Of a DNA stretch of 64,000 bases, positions 43,280-51,664 are shown one piece after another. The stretch's first letter is position 1. Every line of letters begins with the position of its first letter. The DNA comes from Planctomycetaceae bacterium (GTDB lineage Bacteria; Planctomycetota; Planctomycetia; Planctomycetales; Planctomycetaceae). The position numbers and the translations under genes are program-made. The stretch is taken from contig JABISG010000116.1 in the NCBI GenBank assembly GCA_018699955.1, positions 78,010 to 142,009 of the forward strand, given 5' to 3'. Under the pieces are notes generated by a model. It did no database searches. It was not told the DNA's origin and saw only the letters and a program-made list of their open reading frames with translations.

Positions 43280-44257
43280 TCAGCGCCGGCTTCGACTGCC
43301 GCCAACGCTCCGCCACAACCGCCGCCACAAACTGCCGACCAACAAGCCGGCTGCATCGCGTTTTGTCACCACCGGCCGTTGTTCCCACACGCGGAAATCA
43401 ATCTGCTCGATGCGGTCCAAAATCTTCAACCCACCACGGGCGAACAAATCGATATCCACCTGCAACCGCCCAGGCAATCGTTCGACCAACGGCAACCCGG
43501 CCGTCAACAATTCACGGGCACGATCCACCTCGAACCGCATCAACTCGACGAACGCCTCGTTTGTCAACCGCGACTCCAACTGCTCCCGAGTATACCCGAA
43601 CCGCTCGCAATCCTCCTGCGGCAGGTAGATTCGGCCCATGTCGAAGTCACGGGCAACGTCCTGCCAGAAGTTGGCCAACTGCAGCCCCGTGCAAATCGAA
43701 TCGGACCACGCCGCGTGTTCGTCGCTGAATTCTCCGCAAAGATAGAGCACCAGCCGCCCCACCGGATTGGCACTGCGGCAGCAGTAATCGCGCAGTTGCT
43801 CGAACGTCTCGTAACCGAACACGCGCTGATCCTGCTCGAACGCAGAAATCAGATCGGCAAACGGTTCCTCGGGAATCGAGCACTCGGCAATCGTTGGCGA
43901 CAGCGCCACAAATACCGGATGCCGCGCCTCTCCGTCGTAACAGGCGGCCAACTCATGTCGCCACCAGCCGAGCAATTCCAGCGACCGCTCGCAGTCGGAA
44001 ATCTCGTCCGCCAAATCGTCCGCCCAGCGGCAGTACGCATACACATTAAAGAAGTGTTGCCGCAATCCCCGCGGCAGCAACCACGAGACCAGCGAGAAAT
44101 TCTCGTAATGCGATCGCGACAACCGCCGACACCACGCTTCGCCCTCGGCCAGCGACAGCGGTTGCCGATCATCACCCGCCTCCGGCCCCCACTCGGCGAG
44201 CGCCTCCGCAAACCCGCCGGTCGCAATTGATTCAGAATCTTTCATTACGTCAGCCAT
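43280..44257 (-). CDS. hpnC: Squalene/phytoene synthase family, HpnC type
   Basis: A 325-residue enzyme of the same fold as HpnD. It has EAWCRRLSRSHYENFSLVSWLLPRG, the first Asp motif AYCRWADDLADEISD and the second LANFWQDVARDFDMGRIYLP. In the HpnCDE route HpnC converts presqualene diphosphate to hydroxysqualene, which HpnE reduces to squalene. In planctomycetes squalene made this way feeds hopanoids, sterols or carotenoids; which one applies here cannot be seen. HpnE is not in the window. The ATG at 44257 is supported by GGGGCG; ATG 44245 is also possible. It is the first gene of the hpnC-hpnD pair, divergent from the small gene at 44488. Confidence 0.88.
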   Translation of the reverse strand: MADVMKDSESIATGGFAEALAEWGPEAGDDRQPLSLAEGEAWCRRLSRSHYENFSLVSWLLPRGLRQHFFNVYAYCRWADDLADEISDCERSLELLGWWRHELAACYDGEARHPVFVALSPTIAECSIPEEPFADLISAFEQDQRVFGYETFEQLRDYCCRSANPVGRLVLYLCGEFSDEHAAWSDSICTGLQLANFWQDVARDFDMGRIYLPQEDCERFGYTREQLESRLTNEAFVELMRFEVDRARELLTAGLPLVERLPGRLQVDIDLFARGGLKILDRIEQIDFRVWEQRPVVTKRDAAGLLVGSLWRRLWRSVGGSRSRR

Positions 44258-44401
44258 AATCGCCCCGTCTGTGTTTCCACTTCCCGAGTCTATCACGGCC
44301 AACCCGATTGCACATCGGCCGACCGATTTGTGTGTTGGTGATTCGACCGTGAGCCGCCGACTTCAGAAATGATAAAGATTCTGCTCGAAATCTGAGCGAT
44401 T

Positions 44402-44481
44402 TGTGCGACAATGTTGAACCACGTTTAAGAACTTCCCTCTCCTGGCGACACTGTGTCGTCTAAAACCCCGTTGGGCGGTCG
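44402..44481 (+). repeat. Leader element copy C
   Basis: TGTGCGACAATGTTG, then CTTCCCTCTCC, then GGCGACAC-T-GTGTCGTC, then AAAACCCCGTTGGG. The longest of the four copies. The ATG of the downstream small gene is seven bases after it. It lies in the divergent region with hpnC. Confidence 0.7.
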
Positions 44482-44487
44482 AAACCA

Positions 44488-44865
44488 ATGAGTGAAACCA
44501 CCGCACCTGCCGATCCAGTGAAAAGTCGACGCTCGTGGAAGTCGTTCGTCTTAATCGTCACATGCACAGGAATCGTGGTCAGTGTTCCTGTGTTCGTCGT
44601 AGGATACGCCCTCGGCTATGTCCGTGCGCGTGGAGAGCGCGGCGACCGCGATGTCAGAGTCGTTAGCGAGTTAATCGCGAAGAATGGTGACCAATATTCC
44701 GCTCTAACAATCGACCGCGGCCCGTTAGACAAATTCCGCCTACGCGGTACCGTCCCCACACAGGAAGCGTTGGATCATCTCAACTCGGAAATGATCCGGT
44801 CATTAGGCGAATACCGTGCCGAAGACATAATGGAGGTGTACGTCAGCGATAAGGACGGTGGCTAA
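44488..44865 (+). CDS. Small membrane-anchored protein, unknown function
   Basis: A 125-residue protein with a cytoplasmic N-terminus rich in Ser/Arg (PVKSRRSWKS), one membrane helix (FVLIVTCTGIVVSVPVFVVGYALGY) and an external domain of about 75 residues. This domain, LIAKNGDQYSALTID to EVYVSDKDGG, has alternating strand and helix and is reminiscent of BON or secretin-like small modules, but no family is certain. It is single: hpnC is divergent and a repeat-rich gap follows. The start codon is immediately after leader element copy C. Confidence 0.55.
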   Translation: MSETTAPADPVKSRRSWKSFVLIVTCTGIVVSVPVFVVGYALGYVRARGERGDRDVRVVSELIAKNGDQYSALTIDRGPLDKFRLRGTVPTQEALDHLNSEMIRSLGEYRAEDIMEVYVSDKDGG

Positions 44866-45229
44866 CATCGCTATGTCGCGACAAATCACGAACAGTGTAA
44901 TTCGATCGCGGAGCGCAGCCGAAGGTTCAGCCGCCGCCCAACAGCGCACGCAGTCGGGTAGGTCCGGCTCACGTCGGACGGCGGTTCTGAAGTTGCTGAC
45001 ATCTCGATCAATTCGGCCGGCACAGCACTACCGGTCATTCCCGCCTGCGCGGGAATGACGGACCCGACACACCGAATCCCAACCGATCCACGTCGAATTC
45101 GACAAATTCTGAAAATCTGCACATTTCCCGAAAATTGCTGTTGAATTCCAATCGAAAATGCGTTGTAAGGGTAAGTGAGCACTAGTGTCCGTCGGGCCAA
45201 TACGGCGCCTGTTGGTGCAAGGAATGAGA
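44866..45229. other. Gene-free stretch of about 360 bp with a solo palindrome
   Basis: Contains GCGGAGCGCAGCCGAAGG (part of the GTAGGGTG/GCGCAGCG repeat class) and, at 45034-45059, a solo 26-base near-palindrome GTCATTCCCGC-CTG-CGCGGGAATGAC (one unpaired region at the centre) that matches the ends of the 133-bp elements. No gene was seen. Confidence 0.6.
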
Positions 45230-46567
45230 ATGTTTCGCGCGGAAGGACGTGCAGGCCACGCGCAGACCTGTCGAATCGCAATCGCGGTAATCGTTGGTTG
45301 TTGGGGTTTCGCAGCAGCTTCATCTCGCGCGGAAGACGTGGGTTTGTCTTCCGCCGGCGAGTTGCGCCAGGTTCTCAGAGAGGGACTGGTGCGCAAAGGT
45401 GGTCTGGCGGCCATTGACCGACAGATTGAGAGTGTCCGCGCCCAACATCCCGGCGACGCACGGCTGCACTATATTCATGGGTTGATTCTAACGGGACGTT
45501 TGCGCCAAAAGGACGCGGTCGCACACTTTGTTACAACAATCCGTGCCGACAAAACTTGTGGTCCGGCGTGGAAGTCGTTGATCAAAATTCGGCTCGTCGA
45601 AAAGTCGGCCGACGATCTCTGCGATGAACTCGTCGGACTCGCCGAAGCCCTCGCCAAGACGAAACTCGACTGGAAACAAATCGACCGCCGCGAGTTGGCC
45701 GCCTGGCTGGGCCGCGTGCATGGGTTCCTGTTGCTAAGAGAGATCGAGATCGTCTCGGCATCCGCGTTGGAACACCACATTGCCATTGTCCGTCGCCGGC
45801 TTCCCGTGAAGTTGCACGCCGATTACGCAGTCGGTCGGCAGAGATTCATCGTCGATTATGGCGCTCAGGTTGCAGATATCGAACTCGCAGTTGCTGCCAA
45901 AGATGTGAAAGCCGCGCAGAAGGCAACGACCGAACGAAAAGAGTTGTTGGACCGAAAGCAGGATCTCGACCGAAAAGCCGAAACCTCATTGCAAACACAA
46001 AAGCAGTGGGCGAGTTGGCTCGAGGAGCAGTTGAGCACATCGGAAAAACGCCTGGAAACTTTGAAGGAAGATTATCAGGCGTTGGAAGCTGCACACCGCA
46101 GGCTGAGCGGGCTGAGACTCCAGACTCAGCTCGATGCGCAGCGGCTGCGATTCGATTACAGTCGGGGAGGTTTCACGCCCCTCGAAATCGACCGGCAGCC
46201 GGCACTCTTGCGGTACGACCAGGAAATTCAACGATTCGACAACGAACGGTTTTCGCTGCGACAACAGGCGTCGCGCGTCATGGTGACTGCCCGCGGCGTT
46301 TTGCAAGATCGGGTTGCGGCCACCCGCCGTTACGAAAAGGCGACCGGCGACCTGAAAAAAACCGATGCGACACTCAGTCGCTGGCAGAAGGCTCTCAACC
46401 GGTCATCGCTCAAGGTCGAACAAAAGGCGGCGACGACAAACAACAAAAAACGGATGTTGAAACGCCTCGCCCGCCCGGCCACTTTCTTCGAGTTGGACGC
46501 ACGAGCCGAAGCCGAACACTTTCTCCAGAAGTTGGGAGCCTCCCTCAGCGGGAAGCCATCATCATAG
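45230..46567 (+). CDS. Secreted coiled-coil protein with TPR-like N-terminus
   Basis: About 445 residues. Signal peptide IAIAVIVGCWGFAAASSRA. Residues 30-160 look TPR-like (PGDARLHYIHGLILTGRLRQKDAVAHF), then comes a long charged helical region forming coiled coil: KAAQKATTERKELLDRKQDLDRK, QTQKQWASWLEEQLSTSEKR and later DNERFSLRQQASRV, RRYEKATGDLKKTDATLSRW. It ends in a basic stretch (KKRMLKRLARP). No known family. The HEAT-Hint gene follows 58 bases on, so they likely form a unit. ATG at 45230 with AAGGA upstream; earlier GTG and ATG starts are in frame. Confidence 0.6.
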   Translation: MFRAEGRAGHAQTCRIAIAVIVGCWGFAAASSRAEDVGLSSAGELRQVLREGLVRKGGLAAIDRQIESVRAQHPGDARLHYIHGLILTGRLRQKDAVAHFVTTIRADKTCGPAWKSLIKIRLVEKSADDLCDELVGLAEALAKTKLDWKQIDRRELAAWLGRVHGFLLLREIEIVSASALEHHIAIVRRRLPVKLHADYAVGRQRFIVDYGAQVADIELAVAAKDVKAAQKATTERKELLDRKQDLDRKAETSLQTQKQWASWLEEQLSTSEKRLETLKEDYQALEAAHRRLSGLRLQTQLDAQRLRFDYSRGGFTPLEIDRQPALLRYDQEIQRFDNERFSLRQQASRVMVTARGVLQDRVAATRRYEKATGDLKKTDATLSRWQKALNRSSLKVEQKAATTNNKKRMLKRLARPATFFELDARAEAEHFLQKLGASLSGKPSS

Positions 46568-46625
46568 CGAAACACTGGATCACACGGACTCGTCAGCCAT
46601 CGGACATACCAATTCGGAGAGTATT

Positions 46626-48482
46626 ATGCGACTGTTCACAACGACATTTTCCGTCGGTATTGTCTGTGCCACATGCGCCTTGGCGATGGCCGCTTCCCCG
46701 CGAACCACGGCCACGAAGAGTGATCAACTTGTTGATCGGGCATTGCAACTCAAATTGCCCGGCGACAGCGCGCAGCGCCGAGAATTGTTAAACGAAGCCA
46801 TCAAGGCCGATCCCGAAAACGAACGCGCCCGCTGGCAGTTGGGACAGGTGAAACAGGACGGGAAGTGGACCGACTATAAAAGTGTCCCAAAGGAAACCGC
46901 CACCGACGAGGCGATTCGCGAGTACCGCACCATCCGCAGTCGTTTCGCCGTGACACGGAACGGGCAACTGGAACTTGCCAACTGGTGCAGAAAGCACAAA
47001 CTGCCCGAACGCGAACGCGCCCATTTGACCACAGCGCTCGCGCTCTCAAACAATCCCGACGATCCGGTTCTCCGCGCGCGGCTCAACTTCACACAGGTCG
47101 ATGGCGTCTGGACGAACAAGGCGGACTTGGCGGCTCAGAAAGAAACTCAACTGGCCGAACAGAAACAGATCAAGAACTGGCGGGTACGCATCCAATCACT
47201 GGCACGCAAACTCGATGCGCGACGCAAATCGATTAGAGACGATGCCATCGCCGAACTGGGGCAACTGAAGGATCCCAAGTACATCCCCGTTCTCGAATCG
47301 ACCTTGCTCAATTCGGGACTCGAGCGCGAACGGCTGTTGGTCGAACTACTGAACGGCATGAAGTCGCATAAGGCGGCCGATGCGCTGGCCCGCGTGGCGG
47401 TCTTTTCCAACTGGGACGTCGTCCGCAAAGAAGCGGCAACCGAATTGCACAAGCGGCCCATCGAAACCTTCGCCCCCGAATTGATCCGCTCGCTGCGCAC
47501 ACCCATCGACAGCCGGATGAGCCTCTTTGTGGGTTCGGGCGGCGTGCATTTGCTGCGATCGCACGTCAGCGAGACACAACACCAACGGCAGGTGGTTCTG
47601 GCACAATCATCGACCTTCCTGCGGCCGGCCATTCTTGGATCAACCCGCTCGAATAACGCGCCGCGGCGGCGCGTTAATCGAAGGGTCGTCCAAGGTCTGA
47701 ATACGAATCAGCGGGCTCGAAATCAACTCAATCGCGCGACAGCCAAAGCCGTCGTCGAAACCGAACTCAAAGGTTACGCGGCCAAGCGCGACGCAGAGCA
47801 AAACAACGAAATGATCGACAAATGGAACGAACGCATCTGCACCGTCTTGCGGGAGGGGACCGGCGTCGAACAACCCGATGATGCCCGCCAGTGGTGGACC
47901 TGGTGGAACAAATACAACCAAATGGAAGAAGAAGAGAAAGAGACCGAAACCAGAAGATACTATGATCGGCAGACGACTGACGTGATCACGGATAGAAATC
48001 CTTACGACCGGCAATGTGAATGCCTGGTGGCCGGTACTCCCGTCTGGACCGACCGGGGTTACGTCGCCGTCGAAAAAGTCCAGATCGGCGATCTTGTGCT
48101 TTCGCAGAATCCCGCCACCGGCGAACTTGGCTATCGGCCTGCGCTGCGAACGACGATTCGCGAGGAAGAACCCATCATGCAGGTCACGACAGCGGCCGGC
48201 ACAATTCGTGCAACCGGCGGACACACCTTCTGGGTCACAGGACGCGGCTGGTCGAAACTACGGCTGGTCAAACCGGGCGAATCGTTTCACTCCGTCGATG
48301 GCAGTGTGGAAATCCTCAGTCTGAAACCGGCGGGCGAAGCCAAAACCTACAACCTCGTCGTCGCCGACGATCACACCTACTTCGTCGGCCAAGCCCGAAT
48401 TCTCAGCCACGACGTCACCTTCGCCGAACCGGTTGACACCGTCGTCCCGGGGTTACAGCCGAATTGGAACGCGCGTAATTAG
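46626..48482 (+). CDS. Secreted HEAT-repeat protein with C-terminal Hint autoprocessing domain
   Basis: A 618-residue protein. Signal peptide (TFSVGIVCATCALAMAA). TPR-like helices (RRELLNEAIKADPENERARWQLG) are followed by HEAT-like repeats around 210-300 (IRDDAIAELGQLKDPKYIPVLESTLL, HKAADALARVAVFSNWDVVRKEA). The last 150 residues are a Hint (hedgehog/intein) domain: nucleophile Cys in CECLVAGTPVWTDRGYVAVEKV, block B GTIRATGGHTFWV, and HTYFVGQARILSHDV near the end. The usual C-terminal HN is HD here, and about 25 residues follow (FAEPVDTVVPGLQPNWNARN), without a toxin domain. It may be cleaved in the periplasm to release or anchor itself. The gene belongs with the coiled-coil gene upstream. 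Confidence 0.78.
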   Translation: MRLFTTTFSVGIVCATCALAMAASPRTTATKSDQLVDRALQLKLPGDSAQRRELLNEAIKADPENERARWQLGQVKQDGKWTDYKSVPKETATDEAIREYRTIRSRFAVTRNGQLELANWCRKHKLPERERAHLTTALALSNNPDDPVLRARLNFTQVDGVWTNKADLAAQKETQLAEQKQIKNWRVRIQSLARKLDARRKSIRDDAIAELGQLKDPKYIPVLESTLLNSGLERERLLVELLNGMKSHKAADALARVAVFSNWDVVRKEAATELHKRPIETFAPELIRSLRTPIDSRMSLFVGSGGVHLLRSHVSETQHQRQVVLAQSSTFLRPAILGSTRSNNAPRRRVNRRVVQGLNTNQRARNQLNRATAKAVVETELKGYAAKRDAEQNNEMIDKWNERICTVLREGTGVEQPDDARQWWTWWNKYNQMEEEEKETETRRYYDRQTTDVITDRNPYDRQCECLVAGTPVWTDRGYVAVEKVQIGDLVLSQNPATGELGYRPALRTTIREEEPIMQVTTAAGTIRATGGHTFWVTGRGWSKLRLVKPGESFHSVDGSVEILSLKPAGEAKTYNLVVADDHTYFVGQARILSHDVTFAEPVDTVVPGLQPNWNARN

Positions 48483-48528
48483 GCATCAAGTTGGTTCTGA
48501 CCCGCGCAGGCGTCATCCCTGTGTCGAT

Positions 48529-48661
48529 GTCATCCCCGCGCAGGCGGGGATCCAGCGATTGGGCGAAGAGCGTTGGTCGCGAGTACTGCGTCGCCGAGAC
48601 GCGATGTGACCAGCGGATGAGTTCCGCGACCGGACTGGATTCCCGCCTGCGCGGGAATGAC
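48529..48661 (+). repeat. Palindrome-ended element, copy 2 (133 bp) within a longer 240-bp repeat
   Basis: Left end GTCATCCCCGCGCAGGCGGG then GATCCAG; right end CTGGATTCCCGCCTGCGCGG then GAATGAC. Interior and about 40 bp on the right are nearly identical to the copies at 49880 and 51532 (the latter inverted). At the right flank GTCAAAGGGAGC-ATCGAC-GCTCCCTTTGAC (48688-48717) makes a 12-bp hairpin. Confidence 0.85.
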
Positions 48662-48766
48662 TGTGGAGCGTTTGCGTTTTGTTTGGAGTCAAAGGGAGCA
48701 TCGACGCTCCCTTTGACACACCCCCCGCCACCCGGCCGTTGCGTGGCATTTGAAATCGCCAAGTCC

Positions 48767-49747
48767 ATGCTCGCAAATTGCAAACAACTTGTTGGCGGTG
48801 CAATCGCTGGCGGTGTGCTTGGGTTTTTCAGCGAGGTATTGCTTTCCCCGGATCGAGGCGAATACCGCTTCTCATTTCAGCGATTGTGGACAATGGGATA
48901 CGGCGGTGCATTGGCCGGGATACTGCTGGGAGCATTCGCCAATCGACTATTGACCGGACGGCACAAGCATCTCGCCATCGGCATTCTCACGGGCATAATC
49001 ATCGGGCTTTTGGTGAGTGTCGTCGCGACTGATCTGGCAGTTGAGCGCACTGTCACAGCTATCGGACTCGTCCGCGATCCATTACTCAACCCCAGACAAT
49101 TTTCGGGCATGCGTAGCGAATTTCGTGCATTCGGTTTGATGTTCGGTCCCTCCCTAGGTGCTCTATTGGGCGCGGCATATGGGTTTTCTTTCAGTGTAAA
49201 CCGACACCGTGTTGCAACGGCCACTTTCCTTCTCGTAGCAGTCACGCTAGTCGGAGCAACAATCTGGACATCTAAAGTTCGCAAGCTACAGACAGGCCAT
49301 ATCGCAGCGTGGCGAGAGAGACAACAGTTTGAAATGTGGTCGATTCGCGCTTTGGAAGCTGCTGCAGACGAGTCTCAATTGCGAAAGGCAGTTGGGGATA
49401 TCGGCCTCTTCTTGCCTCTTGTGGATGGCGAGTGGATTGCGATTTGCTATGGAGATTCTCATATCGCTCCAGGCTGGTCATCGGCAGTGGCACTTGATAG
49501 CGGAGGAGAACTGTGGACAAGCGAGTATCACTTGTGTCGTCGTCTAGAGGGTTATTCTAATGCACTGGAACAGCTGGAAACTGCCGTGACATTGGAAGAA
49601 CGAAAGGAGTTCCAGGCGATGGTGGAGATGCATGAGCCCGACATTGGCATATCTACTTCGACGTCGCTTTCTGCTGTTCGCGAGGCCCTAGTGGAAGGTT
49701 GGGGCTTTCAGAAAGCGCCGCGCCGCCCAACAATGATTGCCCGCTAA
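48767..49747 (+). CDS. Membrane protein with glycine-rich N-terminus, unknown function
   Basis: A 326-residue protein. The first 200 residues have four to five hydrophobic segments rich in Gly/Ala: LVGGAIAGGVLGFFSEVLL, GYGGALAGILLGAF, LAIGILTGIIIGLLVSVVA, FGPSLGALLGAAYGFSF and TFLLVAVTLVGATIW. The end (from about residue 200) is a soluble helical domain with many acidic residues and no motif. The ATG at 48767 is chosen because the frame upstream runs through repeat copy 2. A repeat stands at each side, so the gene may have moved together with them. No family was recognised. Confidence 0.6.
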   Translation: MLANCKQLVGGAIAGGVLGFFSEVLLSPDRGEYRFSFQRLWTMGYGGALAGILLGAFANRLLTGRHKHLAIGILTGIIIGLLVSVVATDLAVERTVTAIGLVRDPLLNPRQFSGMRSEFRAFGLMFGPSLGALLGAAYGFSFSVNRHRVATATFLLVAVTLVGATIWTSKVRKLQTGHIAAWRERQQFEMWSIRALEAAADESQLRKAVGDIGLFLPLVDGEWIAICYGDSHIAPGWSSAVALDSGGELWTSEYHLCRRLEGYSNALEQLETAVTLEERKEFQAMVEMHEPDIGISTSTSLSAVREALVEGWGFQKAPRRPTMIAR

Positions 49748-49780
49748 GCTGACGCAACCAAGCGGCGGGGCATCAGCAGT

Positions 49781-49826
49781 GTAGGGTGTGCCACAGCGGA
49801 GCGCAGACGCGCCGCGATGACGACAG
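49781..49826 (+). repeat. GTAGGGTG/GCGCAGCG repeat, copy 1
   Basis: GTAGGGTGTGCCACAGCGGA, then GCGCAGACGCGCCGCGATG. Relatives at 51466-51500 (same direction), 51743-51785 and 12355-12402 (inverted). Confidence 0.65.
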
Positions 49827-49879
49827 ACTCCAAGACCTGATCGGCTGGTTTTGATCGGTTGGTTCTGAGCAGCGCAAAT

Positions 49880-50012
49880 GTCATCCCCGCGCAGGCGGGG
49901 ATCCAGCGATTGGGCGAAGAGCGTTGGTCGCGAGTACTGCGTCGCCGAGACGTGACGTGACCAGCGGACGAACTCCGCGACCGGACTGGATTCCCGCCTG
50001 CGCGGGAATGAC
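49880..50012 (+). repeat. Palindrome-ended element, copy 3 (133 bp)
   Basis: Direct copy of the element at 48529, with the same ends and only scattered differences. Part of a 391-base gap between the membrane-protein gene and the DUF493 gene; this gap otherwise holds only the GTAGGGTG-type repeat at 49781 and the shared right flank to about 50085. Confidence 0.85.
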
Positions 50013-50138
50013 TGTGGAGCGTTTGCGTTTTGTTTGGAGTCAAAGGGAACGTCGATGCTGCGCTTTGACACACCCTCCGCCACTGGGTCAAATGGCGTTA
50101 CATCGAACCGTTTCACCGCCACCTTGATTTCCAACCAG

Positions 50139-50444
50139 ATGATCTCTGCGGGACACACTGTGACAGATTTGCCTCCGATCGACCTGTTGAATTCGACGCA
50201 CGAGTTTCCGACGACCTACACGATGAAGGTGATCGGCCGTGCCGATGACGACTTTGTGGCGCGTGTCGTTGCGGTGGTCCGCGATGAACTCGAATTGTCG
50301 ATCGAGATTCCCCATCGCACGAAAGAGACATCCGGCGGCCGCCATGTGTCTGTCACACTCGAACCCGAGGTGCAGTCGGCCGAACAGGTTCTGGCCGTCT
50401 ATCAGCAACTGAGCGAGACGGCGGGGGTCGTTCTTCTTCTGTGA
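50139..50444 (+). CDS. DUF493 (YbeD-like) protein
   Basis: A 101-residue cytoplasmic protein with the ACT-like fold of DUF493. The family layout is clear: FPTTYTMKVIGRADDDFVARVVAVVRDEL, then RTKETSGGRHVSVTLEPEVQSAEQVLAVYQQL, ending TAGVVLLL. YbeD is thought to be a small regulator linked to lipoate metabolism in E. coli, but its function is not established. ATG at 50139 is in frame with an upstream extension that runs into repeat copy 3 and is not similar. GTG at 50160 is the alternative. Two repeats flank it together with the next gene. Confidence 0.8.
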   Translation: MISAGHTVTDLPPIDLLNSTHEFPTTYTMKVIGRADDDFVARVVAVVRDELELSIEIPHRTKETSGGRHVSVTLEPEVQSAEQVLAVYQQLSETAGVVLLL

Positions 50445-50520
50445 TCTTGCGACGTGCCGTCGATGCTGATTGGTGAATGCAATCTGAACTTCAATGTCTT
50501 GACAGTTTGTGAGGCCCGTG

Positions 50521-51443
50521 GTGAGTAGACAGCGAACAGTGATCGCAGCCTGGCTTGTTCTCTTTCTGTGCGCGACCTCGCCCGACAGCAAGGCGGAGGA
50601 GGTTCAGAAGCATCCGTTTGAACTCATGATTTGTGATTATGTGAAATTAGAACTCTACAAGGTGGATAAGAGCGGAAAGGTCATCTGGCAGTACCGTCCC
50701 GAGGGGCGTGTGTGGGACTTTGTGATTACGAAGGACAATCATCTGGTTTTCCCATCATCACAAAGCTGTTTGAAGTCCGCTGCATTGATTTCGAGAAGAA
50801 ACTGCAGTGGTCCTGGTCCTATCGCAAGGACTATCGCGAAATCATCAACATCACACAGCACAAGTCACAGTTGATTGTGAGCGGGCAAAACCCACCCGAT
50901 GCCATCTTCATGAATCTGAAAGGTGAGATTCAAGAGAAGATTCCTGTTCCCACAACTTACAAACATCATCACGGCCAATTGGGGAATGTTTACGCCGTCG
51001 GCAAGAACCATTTTTTGGCCCAACTCTGGGGTGAAGGGACGGCGTTAGAGATCGACCAAAATGGCCAAGAGGTCTGGCGATACCAGGTGCCACCATTGAA
51101 AGGGGGACGCTATCCGGCCGGTTGCATGCAGGATTTGCTGCGACTGGACAACGGCAACACCCTTTTGGCCTGCGGCACACAGGCCCGTCTGCTGGAAGTG
51201 GATCGTTCTGGAAAAATTGTCTGGGAGATGAACAAAGATGATCATCCCGAACTCAATTTTACCAACGCCTGCAATCTGCAGAAATTGAAGGATGGTTCCA
51301 TTCTGGTGACCAACTTTCTGCGCGGGAACTCAGGTCGCGGCGCACATGCCTTTGTTCTTACCAAAGGCAGGAAGATCACCTGGACTCTGACCGACCACAA
51401 GAACTTCACCGCAACCAGCCAGGTCTGGGCGATTGAGGATTGA
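50521..51443 (+). CDS. Secreted beta-propeller (PQQ/arylsulfotransferase-like) protein, reading frame broken at 50748-50754
   Basis: One gene in two frames. The 5' part (from GTG at 50521) encodes a signal peptide and EVQKHPFELMICDYVKLELYKVD, then GKVIWQYRPEGRVWDFVITKDNHLVFP; the similarity then continues in the -1 frame with IITKLFEVRCIDFEKKLQWSW to the end. The body shows propeller blades: GQEVWRYQVP, LLRLDNGNTLLACG, GKIVWEMNKDDHPEL and KLKDGSILVTNFLRG. The switch lies at TTTTCCCA, which in the upstream frame is T TTC CCA, a site of X XXY YYZ form. It may be programmed -1 slippage, a mutation or a sequencing error. Substrate unknown; related proteins handle sugars or quinones. Confidence 0.65.
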
Positions 51444-51465
51444 TCGAGTCGCGCAGGTCAGCAGC

Positions 51466-51500
51466 GTAGGATGTGTCCGAGCGCAGCGCCGACGCTCCCT
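51466..51500 (+). repeat. GTAGGGTG/GCGCAGCG repeat, copy 2
   Basis: GTAGGATGTGTCCGAGCGCA, then GCGCCGACGCTCC. Just after the propeller gene, before the inverted element. Confidence 0.6.
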
Positions 51501-51531
51501 TTGACTCCAAACAAGACACAAACGCTCCACA

Positions 51532-51664
51532 GTCATTCCCGCGCAGGCGGAAACCCAGCCCGGTCGCGGAGTTCGTCCGCTGGTCACATCGTGTCTCGGC
51601 GACGCAGTACCTGCAACCAACACTGTTTTCCCAATCGCTGGGTCCCCGCCTGCGCGGGGATGAC
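51532..51664 (-). repeat. Palindrome-ended element, copy 4 (133 bp, inverted)
   Basis: The same unit as at 48529 and 49880 but on the minus strand, with its left end now at the right (51638-51664). A partial duplicate of that end follows (51662-51687), with CCTGCGCGGGGATGACG repeated. It sits in the 441-base gap between the propeller gene and padR. Confidence 0.85.

Noticed and set aside
48513..48803. Minus-strand frame with HSRAGGNPV and IPACAGMT type strings, and similar frames at 49688-50158, 51330-51806 and 51471-51685
   Set aside because: These are translations of the palindrome-ended repeat; such strings are a known false gene type across bacteria. They have no start signals and vary only with the repeat copies.
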